In this document: positions 7,217 through 8,811 of the stretch, piece after piece | Numbering within the stretch: position 1 is the stretch's first letter | Layout of the letters: every line of letters begins with the position of its first letter | NCBI GenBank assembly: GCA_016929985.1 | Contig: JAFGIH010000212.1 | Location: forward strand, 1-8,811 | DNA: 8,811 nt | Direction of reading: 5' to 3' | Source: Thermoleophilia bacterium | GTDB taxonomy: Bacteria; Actinomycetota; Thermoleophilia; RBG-16-64-13 | Program-made: the position numbers and the translations under genes | The notes under the pieces: generated by a model | Database searches by the model: none | The model's input: the letters and a program-made list of their open reading frames with translations, nothing else | Told to the model about the DNA's origin: nothing

Positions 7217-8515
7217 ATGTCACGCAATCGTCTCAGCGGCTTCGTCCGCCCCGCCAAACGCCAAGGCAAGATCGTCCGAGGCCTCTGGGAGCTCTGGGTC
7301 GGCCTCCCGCCCGAGCCTGCGAGCGGCAAGGACGGCCTCCCGGTCCTCGACGCCAAGGGCCGCCCCAAGATGCGCTACCCGAAGACCATGAAAGTGGTCG
7401 AGGCCTCGGGCAAGAAGGCCGCCGAGCGCCTGTTAGAAGCCAGAATCGCCGAGCTCGAGCAGCACGCCTCGCTCGACGTCGAGAAGCTCACCCTCGCCGG
7501 CCTCCTCGACCGCTGGCTCGAGGCGACCTGGGGCGAGATGCGGGTGGCCACAAGGAACTCCTACCGGGGCATCCGCCGCCTGCACGTCGACCCGGCCCTC
7601 GGGGGCGTCCTCGCCTCCCGGCTCACGCGCACCCAGCTCTCCGCCTACTACTCGGCCAAGATGCGCGGCAACGGCCACAAGCCCCTGGCCGAGACGACCG
7701 TCGCCCACCACCACTCGATGATCAAGGCCGCCTACAACTGGGCGATCGACGAGGAGCTGCTCACAGCGAACCCGGCGGCGCGAGTGAAGAGCCCGCCGGC
7801 GCTCCGGCCCAAGGTGCGCCCGGTGTGGTCGATGGAGGAGATCGCCCGTGTGGTGGTCAAGGCGCGGGGCCTGCAGGTCCACGCCGCCGGCGTGCTCGCG
7901 GGCTTCTCCGGCCTCAGGGTCGGCGAGATCGCCACCCTCAAGTGGTCCGACCTCGACCTCGAGAAGGGCTTCGTGCAAGTCTCGCGCACCGTCGAGGAGG
8001 ACGAGGACAAGACGCTCGTCACCTACCCGCCGAAGAACGGCAAGGCCAGGGTGGTGCCGCTGCCGGCCGCCGCCTGTGACGAGCTCCGCGCCGCGCTCAC
8101 CTCACAGAAGGAGTACCGGCTGGCCCAGGGCGGGAAGTGGAACGAGGCCGGCCACGTTCTCCCCAAGAAGGACGGCACGCCGATGGCGCCCTCCTCCCTC
8201 AAGAGCCAGTGGTGGAACTGGGTGGCCCGCCAGAGGATCGACCCGCACCTGCCCCTGCACGGCCTCAGGGACTCGTTCGGCACCTGGGTGTATGAGACCT
8301 ACGGGGTCAAGCAGGCCCAGGAGTGGCTCGGGCACGGCGACCCCGCAACCACGCTGCGGCACTATGTGCGCCTCACGACCGCGGCGCGGGCGAAGGCGGT
8401 GGCCGGGCTCGATGAGGTCACCCGGATCGCGCTTGAGCGGGCCGAGGAGAACGCGCTCGAGGACGCGAAGCCCGCCCTCGAAAACGTCGTCTCGCTCGCA
8501 AGCCGCCGAAACTGA
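7217..8515 (+). CDS. int: Tyrosine recombinase / integrase
   Basis: This is a 432-aa tyrosine recombinase of the phage and integrative-element type, which joins attP and attB by site-specific strand exchange. An N-terminal arm-binding region (about 15-80) is followed by a SAM-like core-binding domain (about 90-185) and a catalytic domain (about 205-395). Catalytic residues are visible: R234 in SGLRVGE, probably K276 in the beta-hairpin PPKNGKARVV, H348 and R351 in HGLRDS, H373 in WLGHGD, and nucleophile Y383 in LRHYVR. Length is normal for actinobacterial integrases. ATG 7217 begins just before the first domain; the frame is open further upstream, but no better start is seen there. No excisionase gene and no attachment site were found nearby. 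The gene suggests that part of this window entered by integration, but which genes travelled with it is not shown. Confidence 0.95.
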   Translation: MSRNRLSGFVRPAKRQGKIVRGLWELWVGLPPEPASGKDGLPVLDAKGRPKMRYPKTMKVVEASGKKAAERLLEARIAELEQHASLDVEKLTLAGLLDRWLEATWGEMRVATRNSYRGIRRLHVDPALGGVLASRLTRTQLSAYYSAKMRGNGHKPLAETTVAHHHSMIKAAYNWAIDEELLTANPAARVKSPPALRPKVRPVWSMEEIARVVVKARGLQVHAAGVLAGFSGLRVGEIATLKWSDLDLEKGFVQVSRTVEEDEDKTLVTYPPKNGKARVVPLPAAACDELRAALTSQKEYRLAQGGKWNEAGHVLPKKDGTPMAPSSLKSQWWNWVARQRIDPHLPLHGLRDSFGTWVYETYGVKQAQEWLGHGDPATTLRHYVRLTTAARAKAVAGLDEVTRIALERAEENALEDAKPALENVVSLASRRN

Positions 8516-8527
8516 CGGTGCCAGGCC

Positions 8528-8545
8528 GCCCCGCTGAGTCGGGGC
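8528..8545 (+). terminator. Hairpin terminator candidate after integrase
   Basis: GCCCCG (8528-8533) pairs perfectly with CGGGGC (8540-8545) around a 6-nt loop, starting 12 nt after the integrase stop. The stem is GC-only and compact. There is no T-tract, which is frequent for terminators of high-GC actinobacteria. Confidence 0.55.
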
Positions 8546-8564
8546 TGACCACGCGCATGGGCCT

Positions 8565-8607
8565 GCGGTCTGGTGCGACTGATACAGTCACTTGGTGGTC
8601 AGACCGC
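8565..8607. repeat. Nested inverted repeat upstream of the last gene
   Basis: An outer perfect 8-bp repeat, GCGGTCTG (8565-8572) and CAGACCGC (8600-8607), encloses an inner one, GACTG-ATA-CAGTC (8577-8589). The inner loop contains TACAGT (8583-8588), a possible -10 box (4 of 6) about 33 nt before the next start codon. It may be an operator or an RNA hairpin in the leader. It could also be a recombinase binding site because it lies close to the integrase, but there is no further evidence for that. Confidence 0.5.
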
Positions 8608-8621
8608 GGCCGGGGGGAGCC

Positions 8622-8811
8622 ATGGGACTGTTCGGAAAGCGCAAGAATCGGACCGACGAAGAGCGAGCGCCTCGGCACGGCCGCGTCAAGGACGACCGAG
8701 TGGCAGCACTTCTCGCGACCTACGACCCCAACGCAGAGCTCAGCCCCGCTGATGCTGCCGAGCTCGGAGCCAAGGTGCGTGCCATCCATGAGAGCAACCC
8801 GGACGGCGGCG
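8622..8811 (+). CDS. Unrecognised small protein, N-terminal part, runs off window
   Basis: An open frame of 63 codons starts at ATG 8622 and is still open at the right edge. The purine-rich GGGGGAG at 8613-8619 precedes the start by only 2 nt, a short but possible ribosome site. The protein begins MGLFGKRKNR, a basic and hydrophilic start. It continues with a charged region and ALLATYDPNAELSPADAAEL, which looks helical and soluble. No domain is recognised, and no signal peptide or membrane segment is seen so far. It may belong to the host chromosome beyond the integrase or to the same element; the window cannot decide. Confidence 0.6.
   Translation, partial: MGLFGKRKNRTDEERAPRHGRVKDDRVAALLATYDPNAELSPADAAELGAKVRAIHESNPDGG

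Noticed and set aside
7433..7978. Minus-strand open frame opposite the integrase
   Set aside because: It is a shadow of the integrase coding frame; repetitive Gly/Val/Glu composition without domain.
8516..8811. Attachment site or tRNA end next to the integrase
   Set aside because: No tRNA fragment and no direct repeat matching another part of the window was found; the partner site may be outside.

Overview
The window looks like an accessory region of a high-GC bacterium, most likely an actinobacterium. I infer this from the GC-rich code, frequent GTG starts, and several genes whose -10 box lies exactly 6 nt before the start codon, the layout of leaderless mRNAs common in that phylum. Species cannot be told. 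No rRNA, tRNA or CRISPR is visible.

Left part (1-2015): a complete IS21-family insertion sequence (11-1941) with istA and istB, 52-bp imperfect terminal inverted repeats and a 4-bp target duplication (TCCG). It has landed inside a very small gene on the minus strand. The first 25 codons of that gene (1942-2015) encode a CxxC...YCSDA zinc-ribbon start, and reading resumes in positions 1-10 beyond the element, leaving the window at the left edge.

Centre (2286-6448): a compact restriction-modification locus. On the minus strand, three genes overlap by 4 nt each and form one operon. They are a small ribbon-helix-helix (RHH) regulator, a 743-aa protein holding two complete cytosine-C5 DNA methyltransferases in tandem, and a 385-aa PD-(D/E)xK protein that is the likely restriction endonuclease. 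Converging on it from the plus strand is vsr, a mismatch endonuclease that repairs the T:G mismatches created when 5-methylcytosine deaminates. The operon promoter can be read directly: TTGAAT, 17 bp, TATAAC, 6 nt, ATG. A 16-bp dyad, TGACAT-N4-ATGTCA, fills the spacer and a partial second copy sits 18 bp away over the start codon. This suggests the RHH protein represses its own operon, a role that helix-turn-helix C proteins usually play in such systems.

Right part (6660-8811): a small minus-strand gene with an RNYLTH motif, probably a HEPN-fold protein. Then comes a complete tyrosine recombinase on the plus strand, a terminator-like hairpin, a nested inverted repeat, and the start of an unrecognised gene that runs off the right edge. 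The integrase beside a restriction locus and a possible HEPN RNase suggests a mobile defence island, but neither attachment site was found, so its limits are unknown.
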